NCBI RefSeq assembly: GCF_002042965.1
Contig: NZ_MZNT01000001.1
Coordinates: forward strand, 974,995-1,038,994
Source of the DNA: Paenibacillus sp. 32352
GTDB lineage: Bacteria > Bacillota > Bacilli > Paenibacillales > NBRC-103111
Direction of reading: 5' to 3'
Length of the DNA: 64,000 nt
Shown here: positions 25,651 to 33,798 of the stretch, one piece after another
Numbering within the stretch: the first letter of the stretch is position 1
Layout: each line of letters begins with the position of its first letter
The notes under the pieces: generated by a model
The model's input: the letters and a program-made list of their open reading frames with translations, nothing else
Told to the model about the DNA's origin: nothing
Database searches by the model: none
Program-made: the position numbers and the translations under genes

Positions 25651-27702
25651 ATGAACAGACGACAAATTGTTGAGCGGCACCATCCAGAATTGAACAAATT
25701 AGACCCGCTGTCGCCCTTCTCGGTAGGCAATTCGGAATTTGCCTTCAGCAGCGACATTACCGGCTTGCAGACCTTCCCGGATCAATATGAGGTGCCGCTT
25801 GGCACCCAATCCAACTGGGGATGGCATTACACAGGAGGGCGTCACCGATTTACGGAGAAGGACGCCGAGCATCAAATGTTCGATACCTACGGGCGGCTTG
25901 TAGGCTATCCTATGAAGCCGGGAGAGAAGGCTGAAGCCTATCACTGGCTGCGGCAAAATCCTCATCGACTGCAGCTTGGCCGAATTTCCTTCCGGTTTCT
26001 GCTCGAATCCGGCGAGGAAGCTACGGCAAGCGATATAACGAATATATGCCAGCGGCTGAACTTGTGGACAGGCGTGCTAACGAGCGAATATGACGTACAA
26101 GGCGTGCCTGTAAGAGTAACAACCGCTTGCCACGGCGAAGCCGATACGATCGGCGTCCGTGTGGAGTCGCCACTGATTTCCCAAGGACGGCTTCAGGTGT
26201 TCATGCGGTTTCCTGCGCCCGATATGGTTCATACGGCATGGGCGAAAGCGGTGTTTCCCGATTGGGACCATGATGACAGACACCGAACAGAGCTGCTTCA
26301 ACAGGAAGCTTGCAGGGCGTTGTTGGAAAGAACCATGGATGAGGACCGATACGAGGTAGGCTGGGAATGGACTCAGGGACGGCTGGAAAGAACCGGCCCG
26401 CATGAGATCACATTAGTGCCTGAAGTGCAAGGTGAATTGTTTGAATTTTCTGTCTCATTTGCTCCGGAAGCACCAAGAACGGCATCCGTCGATAGCATCA
26501 TCCAATCCAGTGAACGCCGCTGGGAGGACTTTTGGATGAGCGGAGCGGCCATAGATTTTGCCGGCAGCTCCGACCCACGAGCCTTCGAGCTGGAGCGCCG
26601 TGTGGTCTTGTCCCAGTTCCTGTGCGCCATGCACAGCGGGGGTTCCATACCGCCTCAGGAAACTGGGCTGATGTACAACAGCTGGTTCGGCAAGGCGCAT
26701 TTGGAGATGCATTGGTGGCATGCGGCACATTTTCCATTGTGGGGTAGAGAAGCCTACCTGCTTAAGAGCATGGGCTGGTACCGTGATATCCTTCCTGCCG
26801 CGCGTGACTTGGCAGCGTCACAAGGCTACGAGGGCGCCCGCTGGCCTAAAATGGTCGGGTTCGACGGCAAACCGTGCCCTTCCCCGGTTGCTCCCGGACT
26901 GATCTGGCAGCAGCCGCATCCGATGGTGCTTGCCGAGATGTGCTACCAGGCGAATCCGACACGCGAAACGCTGGAGCAATACCGCGACATCGTATTCGAG
27001 GCCGCCGATTTCATGGTATCCTACGCGCATCTGGATGAAGAAAAGCGCGTGTACGATCTAGGACCTCCGCTGATTCCGGCACAAGAATGCCACCATCTGC
27101 AGAGCAGCAAAAATCCTCCGTATGAGCTGGAGTATTGGAAGCAGGGACTGGAGATCGCGGTTCAATGGGCCGAGAGATTGCAGGCGCCCGTCAACCCGCG
27201 GTGGGTTGAAGTAGCAGCATCCATGGCACCGCCTCCGCAGGCGGATGGGGTCTATCTCGCTCACGAGCTGTGCCCGGATACCTTTACCGGTAAAAACCGG
27301 GACCATCCTTCCATGCTGGGCGCTCTCGGCATACTGCCCGGAACGCTCATCAATCGCGAAGTGATGCGGAATACCTTGATGAAGGTCAAGGAGGTATGGA
27401 TGTGGGATTCCGCCTGGGGCTGGGATTTTCCGATGTGCGCCATGACCGCGGCAAGGCTCGGAGAGCCGGAGCTTGCCGTTGATTTCCTGCTGATGGATGC
27501 GACCAAGAACACCTATTTGACTAACGGGCATAATTATCAGCGCCCAGGCTTAACAGCCTATTTGCCGGGTAACGGAGGCTTGTTGACCGCCGTCGCCATG
27601 ATGGCCTGCGGCTGGAAAGGCAATGAGCAGGCGAACAATCCGGGCTTTCCGAAGGATGGGAGCTGGAAGGTAGCATGGGAGGGGCTTAAGCCCTGGCTGT
27701 AA
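25651..27702 (+). CDS. Six-hairpin glycosidase-like protein, function unknown
   Basis: The 683-residue protein has an N-terminal beta-sandwich region (LSPFSVGNSEFAFSSD, TGLQTFPDQYEVPLGT) and a C-terminal helical-barrel region from about 300 (LEMHWWHAAHFPLWGREAYLL, GARWPKMVGF, WQQPHPMVLAEM, DLGPPLIPAQE). This plan recalls GH65/GH78/GH95-type six-hairpin enzymes. Conserved acids in the barrel could be catalytic, but I cannot place it in a numbered family. No signal peptide is seen. AAGGAGG precedes the ATG and it is 38 bases after the regulator. A role in cleaving a neutral side-chain sugar (rhamnose, fucose or arabinose) is inference. Confidence 0.65.
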   Translation: MNRRQIVERHHPELNKLDPLSPFSVGNSEFAFSSDITGLQTFPDQYEVPLGTQSNWGWHYTGGRHRFTEKDAEHQMFDTYGRLVGYPMKPGEKAEAYHWLRQNPHRLQLGRISFRFLLESGEEATASDITNICQRLNLWTGVLTSEYDVQGVPVRVTTACHGEADTIGVRVESPLISQGRLQVFMRFPAPDMVHTAWAKAVFPDWDHDDRHRTELLQQEACRALLERTMDEDRYEVGWEWTQGRLERTGPHEITLVPEVQGELFEFSVSFAPEAPRTASVDSIIQSSERRWEDFWMSGAAIDFAGSSDPRAFELERRVVLSQFLCAMHSGGSIPPQETGLMYNSWFGKAHLEMHWWHAAHFPLWGREAYLLKSMGWYRDILPAARDLAASQGYEGARWPKMVGFDGKPCPSPVAPGLIWQQPHPMVLAEMCYQANPTRETLEQYRDIVFEAADFMVSYAHLDEEKRVYDLGPPLIPAQECHHLQSSKNPPYELEYWKQGLEIAVQWAERLQAPVNPRWVEVAASMAPPPQADGVYLAHELCPDTFTGKNRDHPSMLGALGILPGTLINREVMRNTLMKVKEVWMWDSAWGWDFPMCAMTAARLGEPELAVDFLLMDATKNTYLTNGHNYQRPGLTAYLPGNGGLLTAVAMMACGWKGNEQANNPGFPKDGSWKVAWEGLKPWL

Positions 27703-27728
27703 TAAACCTTCATGAAAGGAGCACGCAA

Positions 27729-28868
27729 ATGGCTAAAGGCACCATCTGGCCGTCAGAGCGGAAGACGTATGCCGACCGGCTGACAGGGCTTGAGGTTACG
27801 CAATTGACGGATTATAAGGCACACAGCCATCATCTATATTTTACCGAAAACGGCTGGTACGACGGGGGAGAGCGTCTGTTGATGATCTCCGACAGGGCAA
27901 ACAGTACGAACCTGTACAGCCTGCACCTGACGAGCGGGCTCATCACCCAGCTTACGGACTATTCTGCAAACGATCATTTGGATGCATGCTTGCAGCCCGA
28001 CGGAAGGGCGGCCTTTGTCAAAAAAGACCGCTGCCTATTCCGGCTGGACTTATCGACGCTGGAAGAAAAGCTCCTGTACGAAGCGCCCGAGGGCTATCAT
28101 CTCGGAAACGCAAGCGCGACCGCAGATGGCAAATTCGTCTTGACCTGCGTGCAGGAGGACCTCTCTTCCCGCATCCGCCTGGACCTCGGGAACGGATACG
28201 TCGGTCACCGCGAGCTTATGGAAGCGGCTCCCCACAGTATGATCGTCCGGATTGACTCTTTGCGGGGTACGTCGGAGACGGTTTATGAGGCCCGGCGCTT
28301 CATCACCCACATCAATGCTTCACCTGTCGAGCCCTGGCTTTTGACCTTTTGCCATGAAGGGCCATGGCATCTTGTAGACCACCGGATTTGGGGGCTGGAC
28401 CTGCGGACCGGGGAAGCGTGGCAAATCAGACGGCGGCTTGAACCAGGTGAAAAGGTAGGACACGAGTTCTTTTATCCGGACGGGCTGACGATCGGGTATC
28501 ACGGCTTCCGCACAAACGGCACTAACTTCTTCGGCTCCATCCGTTATGATAATACGGAGATGGAGGAGACGGAATTCGCTTTCGATACGTGGCATGCCTA
28601 TGCGGACGGGCGGGGTCAAGCGATCGTGGACGGCAAGGGTGCCGTGAAGTCGCTTACGATGTGGCGTAAAATCAACGGGGTCTATGATGGCCCCCGAACG
28701 CTCTGCGAGCTCCGCTGCAGCTTTCATTCCCAGAAGGTGCATGCTCACCCGCGCTTCAGCGCCGACGGAAAGCAAGTCTTATTTACAAGCGATAAGAACG
28801 GGTACGGCAATCTGTATCTGGTCCAGGTTCCGGACGATTTCAACAGCTTGCCATTATGTACGCCCTAA
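27729..28868 (+). CDS. Oligogalacturonate lyase, polysaccharide lyase family 22
   Basis: The 379-residue cytoplasmic protein fits PL22 seven-bladed beta-propeller lyases: KAHSHHLYFTENGWYDGG near the start, TFCHEGPWHLVDHRIWGLD near residue 205, VGHEFFYPDGLTIGYHG near 245, and SFHSQKVHAHPRFSADGKQVLFTSDK near 335. The paired histidines in the last motif match the metal ligands of the family. It splits short (unsaturated) galacturonides to 5-keto-4-deoxyuronate by beta-elimination. It is directly followed by the GH105 gene with only a 17-base gap. This gene is the firmest evidence that the operon handles pectin backbone. Confidence 0.88.
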   Translation: MAKGTIWPSERKTYADRLTGLEVTQLTDYKAHSHHLYFTENGWYDGGERLLMISDRANSTNLYSLHLTSGLITQLTDYSANDHLDACLQPDGRAAFVKKDRCLFRLDLSTLEEKLLYEAPEGYHLGNASATADGKFVLTCVQEDLSSRIRLDLGNGYVGHRELMEAAPHSMIVRIDSLRGTSETVYEARRFITHINASPVEPWLLTFCHEGPWHLVDHRIWGLDLRTGEAWQIRRRLEPGEKVGHEFFYPDGLTIGYHGFRTNGTNFFGSIRYDNTEMEETEFAFDTWHAYADGRGQAIVDGKGAVKSLTMWRKINGVYDGPRTLCELRCSFHSQKVHAHPRFSADGKQVLFTSDKNGYGNLYLVQVPDDFNSLPLCTP

Positions 28869-28885
28869 TCCAGGAGGTATCCATT

Positions 28886-30025
28886 ATGCAGGCAACTGCT
28901 CAAACACAGACGGAACAGCGCATGTCCGTCAAAATTGCTGAGACGATTCTATCCCGCTGCGTGGACGGATATCATCCCAACATCAGCAACAAATGGGGAT
29001 ATGTCGCCGGCATGGCGTTAACCGCGATAAGCCGTCTTGGCGACTGGACGAAAGATTCCCGTTATCACGAGTTCGTAAAGCGTCAAATGGATGTGTTCAT
29101 CCAGGAGGACGGTACCATCCAAGGCGGCTTTAGGCTGGAGGATTACAATCTCGATCATATCAATAAAGGCAAGCATTTGATGCGGCTGTGGAAGGAAACA
29201 GGCGAGGACAAGTATGAGAAGGCGGCACGAGAGCTGGAAACGCAGCTGATCGGCCAGCCGCGCACGGAAGAAGGCGGATTCTGGCACAAGAAGATTTATC
29301 CTTTCCAGATGTGGCTGGACGGGTTGTATATGTCATCGCCCTTCATGGCGGAATTTGCCGCTGCGTTTGGGGAGCACGGCTGGTTCGATGAAGCGGCTCA
29401 CCAGCTGCTGCTTGTCGAACGTCATACGCGTAACCCTGAGACCGGCCTGCTTCACCATGCCTGGGACGAGAGCAAGGAGCAGCGCTGGTGCGACGGCGCT
29501 ACCGGACGTTCGCGCCATGTTTGGGGGAGAGCGATGGGCTGGTATGCAATGGCTATCGTCGACGCACTGGAGCACTTTCCTGCCCGTCATCCGAAGCGCG
29601 GACAGCTGCTAGGCATCTTTGAACGCATGGCGAATGCTGTCGTGCGCGTACAGGACCAGGAGAGCGGCCTCTGGTATCAGGTGATGGATTGCAACGGACG
29701 CGAGGGCAACTATCTGGAGGCATCGGGCTCGTGCATGCTCACCTATGCCTTGGCGAAGGGGATTCGGCTTCATTATTTATCCGAGATTGACCGCAAGGTC
29801 GTGGAGCGTGCTTACGTAGGAATCCTCACCCGATTCGTCTCTGAGGACGAACAGGGAGTGCACTTGCACAGCATTTGTCAAGGTGCAGGGCTTGGAGGGC
29901 GCAAATACCGCGATGGCTCGTATGAATATTATTTGAGCGAACCTGTTGTTAGCGATGTGCTTATGGGTGTCGCACCTTTGCTTCTCGCAAGTACCGAGAT
30001 CGAGCGGTTAAGTGAGGAGCTCTAA
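28886..30025 (+). CDS. Unsaturated rhamnogalacturonyl hydrolase, GH105 (YteR/YesR-like)
   Basis: The 379-residue protein shows the standard GH105 pattern: NISNKWGYVAGMALTAI early, the catalytic-Asp region MWLDGLYMSSPFMAEFA near residue 145, HAWDESKEQRWCDGATGRSRHVWGRAMGWYAMAI near 195-225, and YLEASGSCMLTYALAKGIR. It hydrates and removes 4,5-unsaturated galacturonic acid from rhamnogalacturonan or galacturonan oligomers. ATG at 28886 is preceded by a perfect AGGAGGT 8 bases away; a TTG-type extension inside the PL22 gene has none. It is the last gene of the operon; a terminator follows. Confidence 0.93.
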   Translation: MQATAQTQTEQRMSVKIAETILSRCVDGYHPNISNKWGYVAGMALTAISRLGDWTKDSRYHEFVKRQMDVFIQEDGTIQGGFRLEDYNLDHINKGKHLMRLWKETGEDKYEKAARELETQLIGQPRTEEGGFWHKKIYPFQMWLDGLYMSSPFMAEFAAAFGEHGWFDEAAHQLLLVERHTRNPETGLLHHAWDESKEQRWCDGATGRSRHVWGRAMGWYAMAIVDALEHFPARHPKRGQLLGIFERMANAVVRVQDQESGLWYQVMDCNGREGNYLEASGSCMLTYALAKGIRLHYLSEIDRKVVERAYVGILTRFVSEDEQGVHLHSICQGAGLGGRKYRDGSYEYYLSEPVVSDVLMGVAPLLLASTEIERLSEEL

Positions 30026-30075
30026 ACCCAAGAGGGATATTTCCCTCTATATGGATGTTTAGGAGTAAAATATAA

Positions 30076-30125
30076 GCAAGCAGCACCCGGACGGATTTTT
30101 GAAGTCCTGTGCTGCTTGTTTTTGC
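30076..30125 (+). terminator. Terminator at the end of the pectin operon
   Basis: The arms GCAAGCAGCAC and GTGCTGCTTG, with GGAC/GTCC inside, form a long stem followed by a T-rich run (GTTTTTGC). It closes the plus-strand operon before the convergent MFS gene. Confidence 0.85.
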
Positions 30126-30228
30126 TTTTTCGACTATGGACAGATGGATGATACCTGCCGGTTCCCATCCTTTTCATGAGGTCCGGATTCACGAAGGAGA
30201 ATCAGGTACTGTCCCATGTAATGGCTCT

Positions 30229-31467
30229 TTAACCCGCTTGATACAGCTCTCTTTTTCCTTGGCTAAACGGGTGAAGCTTCAGAATCATATATCCGGCTGC
30301 CGCTACTACGCAGAGTACGGCGTCTATGCCAATCAAGATCTGATAGCTATTGAACATATCATAAGCAATGCCGCCGACCAAAGCGCCAAGGATGCCGCCG
30401 GCTTGATGAAAGAGTATTAAATTGCCGATCAACGTCCCTTTGCTGCTCGTAAGCTCGTTCGCAATGACCATTCCTCCCGGAACAGCGCTTAAGTAGGTCA
30501 AGCCGAAGGTCACGGCAAATGCGACGGGGGACCAGGAGGGGTGCCACAGCAGAATCAAAAAGCTGATTACCCTAATCCCGTACAACAAGGCCATGGCCAA
30601 CCGCTTGTTGATGGCATCCATGGTGAATCCGAACACCAGCGACCCGGCTATCTCCATAACTCCAAGAACCCCCATCGACAGGGCAATCATTCCCGTCGAT
30701 ACCTCAGCCTGCTGATGGATGGCAACCAGATTCATCTCCACTGTCCCCATGTTGATTCCACACGTAAAGAGTGCGAAGGCGACGATCAGGAAAGGCAAGT
30801 GAACAAGCTTGACGGCAGTCTCCTTTACCGCAGGAGCGGACTCCTCAACAGGACGGGATTGCTCGGCAGCATCCTCGATGTCGACGTCCATTTCTGCGGG
30901 CCGTATTACAAACAAAATGAGGGGTAAGGTTATCGCCAATCCCAGTAATGCTGAAATCAAAAATGCATATTCCCATGTCAGCTGACTGTTGGTTACGAAC
31001 AAGGGGGTGCAGACGGCAAGACCGACGGAGGATGCGCTGCTCAATAGGCCCGCCGCTTTAGCTTTATGACGGCCAAACCATTTGAATACCAGCACATAAG
31101 CTGTCGAGGCTCCAAGACCGGTCAATCCGGATAAAATACCGTAGCCGGCAAAGAAGAAGGCCGGATGATGTCCCAGAAAAACAAGAGCAGTGCCAGCAAT
31201 GCCGAACAGGCTGCTGATGAACATGATCCTCTTGGGTCCATACCGATCGACGAGCCGGCCGCCTATTGGAGCGCATAAAGCGGCAATAAATAAATTTGTC
31301 GACCAAGCTGCGGATATAAATCCTCTGCCCACTTGCAAGTCCTCTGCCATTTGGACCTGGTAGGAGGTCATAATGAAGCGGGAAATCGTCCCAATAAATC
31401 CGATAACCCATAGGGCTATTAGTCCAATCCATGCATAGTGCCGCGAATACCATCGAGCTTGCGTCAA
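30229..31467 (-). CDS. MFS transporter
   Basis: This 412-residue protein has 12 hydrophobic segments and the MFS loop motif GGRLVDRYGPKR after the second one (residues about 68-79). The central loop (about 195-225) is charged. A start at TTG (31467) with GGCGGG 6 bases before it gives the right N-terminus. It is divergent from a TetR gene, and a perfect palindrome lies in their shared promoter region, so expression is probably induced when a ligand releases that repressor. Export of a toxic small molecule is usual for such pairs; organic-acid transport is another possibility. Confidence 0.85.
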   Translation of the reverse strand: MTQARWYSRHYAWIGLIALWVIGFIGTISRFIMTSYQVQMAEDLQVGRGFISAAWSTNLFIAALCAPIGGRLVDRYGPKRIMFISSLFGIAGTALVFLGHHPAFFFAGYGILSGLTGLGASTAYVLVFKWFGRHKAKAAGLLSSASSVGLAVCTPLFVTNSQLTWEYAFLISALLGLAITLPLILFVIRPAEMDVDIEDAAEQSRPVEESAPAVKETAVKLVHLPFLIVAFALFTCGINMGTVEMNLVAIHQQAEVSTGMIALSMGVLGVMEIAGSLVFGFTMDAINKRLAMALLYGIRVISFLILLWHPSWSPVAFAVTFGLTYLSAVPGGMVIANELTSSKGTLIGNLILFHQAGGILGALVGGIAYDMFNSYQILIGIDAVLCVVAAAGYMILKLHPFSQGKRELYQAG

Positions 31468-31495
31468 CTCTATCCCGCCTTTATAATAAATTCAT

Positions 31496-31519
31496 AAAAG
31501 ATACCGATCGGTATCTTTT
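31496..31519. promoter_or_regulatory. Perfect 24-bp palindromic operator for the TetR regulator
   Basis: The sequence is a perfect inverted repeat of 12 bases per arm (arm AAAAGATACCGA). It is centred in the gap between the divergent MFS and TetR genes, about 29 bases upstream of the MFS start, where it would overlap the MFS promoter. Length and symmetry are typical of TetR-family operators. Binding by the adjacent regulator is inference. Confidence 0.8.
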
Positions 31520-31606
31520 ATTGTAGCACATATCAGGCGGTTGGCAAGAGGCAATGCCGTAAATATTTGGTATAATGAGGGCAGACTACACGCGTACGGA
31601 GGGCTC

Positions 31607-32251
31607 ATGAAAAAAGGGGATAAAACACGGGAGCATATTATCATGAAATCGGCAGAGCTGTTTAATCAGCAGGGCTATGCGGGTTCGTCGTTAAACGATA
31701 TCATTGCCGCAACTGGGATCAAGAAGGGTGGCATTTATCGTCATTTTAACAGCAAAGATGAAATCGCCCTGGAAGCGTATCAATATGCGGCAAGCAGGGT
31801 CGGCAGCAAGTTTTCGGAGGCTATAGAACAGGAGGAATCTGCAGCAGGCAGGCTGCTCGCCTACTTCCGCGTTTATGAGGACGTCGTGAACAACCCACCG
31901 TTTATCGGCGGGTGCCCTCTGCAGAATACAGCCGTAGAGAGTGATGACACTCATCCTGTCCTGCGTGACAGAGCCAGGCGAGGACTCCATTCGACCTTGG
32001 ACGCAATGAAAATCATTATCCAGGAGGGGATTCGGATGGGGGAATTGAAGGAAGATTTGAATGCCGACGCCTTGGCTACTTTTGCCTTTTCCTTATTGGA
32101 GGGAGGCATCATGCTTAGCAAGCTGGAGGGCAGCAACAGGCACATGCAGATGAATATGACGAGCTTCGCAGCCTATTTGCAGCAGTGCTGCTTGCATCCT
32201 CAGCGGACGATGCCGGAGAGATCCCTTGGCGAAACAGACGCGGCTGGGTAA
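31607..32251 (+). CDS. TetR-family transcriptional regulator
   Basis: The 214-residue protein has an N-terminal TetR helix-turn-helix (REHIIMKSAELFNQQGYAGSSLNDIIAATGIKKGGIYRHFNSKDEIALEA, residues about 7-57) and a helical ligand-binding domain. ATG at 31607 is preceded by GGAGGG. TATAAT at 31571-31576 may be its -10 box. It is divergent from the MFS transporter and almost certainly represses it, and itself, through the palindrome at 31496-31519. The C-terminal domain, including NNPPFIGGCPLQNTAVE, resembles the AcrR/YxaF group. Confidence 0.9.
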   Translation: MKKGDKTREHIIMKSAELFNQQGYAGSSLNDIIAATGIKKGGIYRHFNSKDEIALEAYQYAASRVGSKFSEAIEQEESAAGRLLAYFRVYEDVVNNPPFIGGCPLQNTAVESDDTHPVLRDRARRGLHSTLDAMKIIIQEGIRMGELKEDLNADALATFAFSLLEGGIMLSKLEGSNRHMQMNMTSFAAYLQQCCLHPQRTMPERSLGETDAAG

Positions 32252-32290
32252 GCATACGTACAAAAGCGCTGAAACGGTTGTTGTTAAAAT

Positions 32291-32341
32291 AAAGAGCCAA
32301 GGGTCTGGACATCCATGGGATATTCCAGTTCTTGGCTCTTT
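32291..32341. terminator. Bidirectional terminator between convergent TetR and EamA genes
   Basis: The arms AAAGAGCCAAG and CTTGGCTCTTT are perfect complements, with an inner CTGGA/TCCAG pair inside the 29-base loop. A-rich and T-rich flanks on the two sides allow action in both directions. Confidence 0.7.
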
Positions 32342-32411
32342 CGGTTGATCTGTTATTCCACCTATATCCCAGCAGACAGAACATGAATGGCACTAATGCT
32401 TACCTAACGAT

Positions 32412-33368
32412 CTATACGTCTACTGATGCGGGCTGTTTTACCGTAGCAGCGCTTTTTTTTCGCCCCAGAAGATTCGTCCCTAGAACCCCCGCAATAATCA
32501 AGAGAGAGCCGATAAGGTGATACACCGTAACGTTTTCCCCAAGAAATAGCGCCCCTGCCGCGATAGAGACTATGGTCGCTAAATTGTTGAACACACTCAT
32601 CCTGGATGCTTCGATTTTGGACAAAGCGTAGTTGGATGTTAAAGCCGTGACTAGTGAGGACATAATCCCCAGATAAAGCACTGAGAGAATAAAGAAACCG
32701 TCGGAAAGCGGTTTTAGAAGAACGTCAACTGTCCCGGACGACGTATGATCCACTAAGGAAATGACCAGAAACGAGACGAACCCGACACCCAGCATGAAGT
32801 AGCTGATTTCCGCAGGGGTATAAGCCTTCATAAGCGAGCGGGCCAGTACGCTGTAACCGGCAGAAGCCAGGCTCGAGAGAATCAACAGCAGAATCCCCAG
32901 CGTACTGGACAGCTCGAAGCCGCCCCCTTTCATCACAAAAATGAACGCTACACCGAATACCGACAGGAAGATTGACAGCTTTTGCAGGCTGGTTGTTGTT
33001 TCCTTTAAAAAGATAGAGGCGAGCGCTGCCGTCATGACGGGAGTGAATGCAAACAGGATGCCCCCCTCGGCGGAGGTGGCGTGCTGCAGCCCGAAGGCTT
33101 GAAATGCAAAGAAGCCTAACGGATACATCGCTGCAAGCAGCAGCGCTTTATATAGCGGTTTCCCGCGGTAGTTCAGCTTAACCCATCCGAACGCAACCGG
33201 GATCGACATGACCCCGAACGAAGCGGCGAATCGAAACGCCAGGGTGTCTATAGGGCTCGCTTGCGCCAGCGCCATTTTGGTAAACAAGAAGGAGAAGCCA
33301 ATAATTACTGCGTTTAAAATCATGCATACATAAGCTAGTCTTAAGCTTTTGTCAGTATTCATCATCAT
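32412..33368 (-). CDS. EamA-family (DMT superfamily) transporter
   Basis: The roughly 318-residue protein has ten hydrophobic segments formed by two EamA repeats (FLFTKMALAQASPIDTLAFRF in the first, SLVTALTSNYALSKIEASRMSVFNNLATIVSIAAGALFLGE in the second). Members export amino acids or other metabolites. Three ATG codons in a row (33368, 33365, 33362) follow GAGGTGG; the exact one is uncertain. An inverted repeat at 33470-33485 may be its operator. No regulator gene lies beside it. Confidence 0.87.
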   Translation of the reverse strand: MMMNTDKSLRLAYVCMILNAVIIGFSFLFTKMALAQASPIDTLAFRFAASFGVMSIPVAFGWVKLNYRGKPLYKALLLAAMYPLGFFAFQAFGLQHATSAEGGILFAFTPVMTAALASIFLKETTTSLQKLSIFLSVFGVAFIFVMKGGGFELSSTLGILLLILSSLASAGYSVLARSLMKAYTPAEISYFMLGVGFVSFLVISLVDHTSSGTVDVLLKPLSDGFFILSVLYLGIMSSLVTALTSNYALSKIEASRMSVFNNLATIVSIAAGALFLGENVTVYHLIGSLLIIAGVLGTNLLGRKKSAATVKQPASVDV

Positions 33369-33469
33369 TACCACCTCATCCGATCAAAGCTCGGTTTATT
33401 GTCCGCGAACATGTTCCATTACTTGCATGGTATAGCAAAGGACCGACCCAAACAACCTTCATTTACTGA

Positions 33470-33485
33470 ACTGTATCGGTACAGT
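33470..33485. promoter_or_regulatory. Inverted repeat upstream of the EamA gene
   Basis: ACTGTA and TACAGT flank TCGG, about 100 bases before the EamA start. I recall ACTGTA/TACAGT-type sites as operators of MocR-type GntR regulators, which often control EamA transporters. No MocR gene is in the window, so this is a tentative link. Confidence 0.4.
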
Positions 33486-33582
33486 GGGGGCAATAAGGAG
33501 CAGTGTGCTGATTGATTCCTTGAGGTCGGCATCTTGTGTAATGAAATGTTAATTTTAAACAAGTAGTGGTTAATTTGTTCCA

Positions 33583-33611
33583 TAGTCATCCTACAGGTTT
33601 GTTTCTATAAT
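33583..33611 (+). promoter_or_regulatory. Likely sigma-A promoter of the heparinase-like gene
   Basis: TAGTCA (33583-33588) and TATAAT (33606-33611) are 17 bases apart. This leaves a leader of about 180 bases before the heparinase-like start. The leader holds GC-rich short inverted repeats (GGGAA/TTCCC near 33634-33653) and a CCATT/AATGG pair followed by six T near 33684-33720, which could be an attenuator. No known riboswitch was recognised. Confidence 0.5.
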
Positions 33612-33798
33612 GAGAACACATCGAAACGACAGGGAACCTTTGGCGGCTTCCCGGCGCTTCGGGCACTCTCGACTTTTGCCGGACCATTGCAGCAAATAAA
33701 AGAGAATGGGGGGATTTTTTGAATAGCGGTTAGTTCAGTTCGGTCATTGACCATCCACTTACCAAACCCATCCGTAAGAAAGTGAGTTGATTTTCATA

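Noticed and set aside
33613..33798. GC-rich leader of the heparinase-like gene as a possible riboswitch
   Set aside because: Short inverted repeats are present, but none of the conserved cores I know (c-di-GMP, SAM, lysine, cobalamin, TPP) could be matched.
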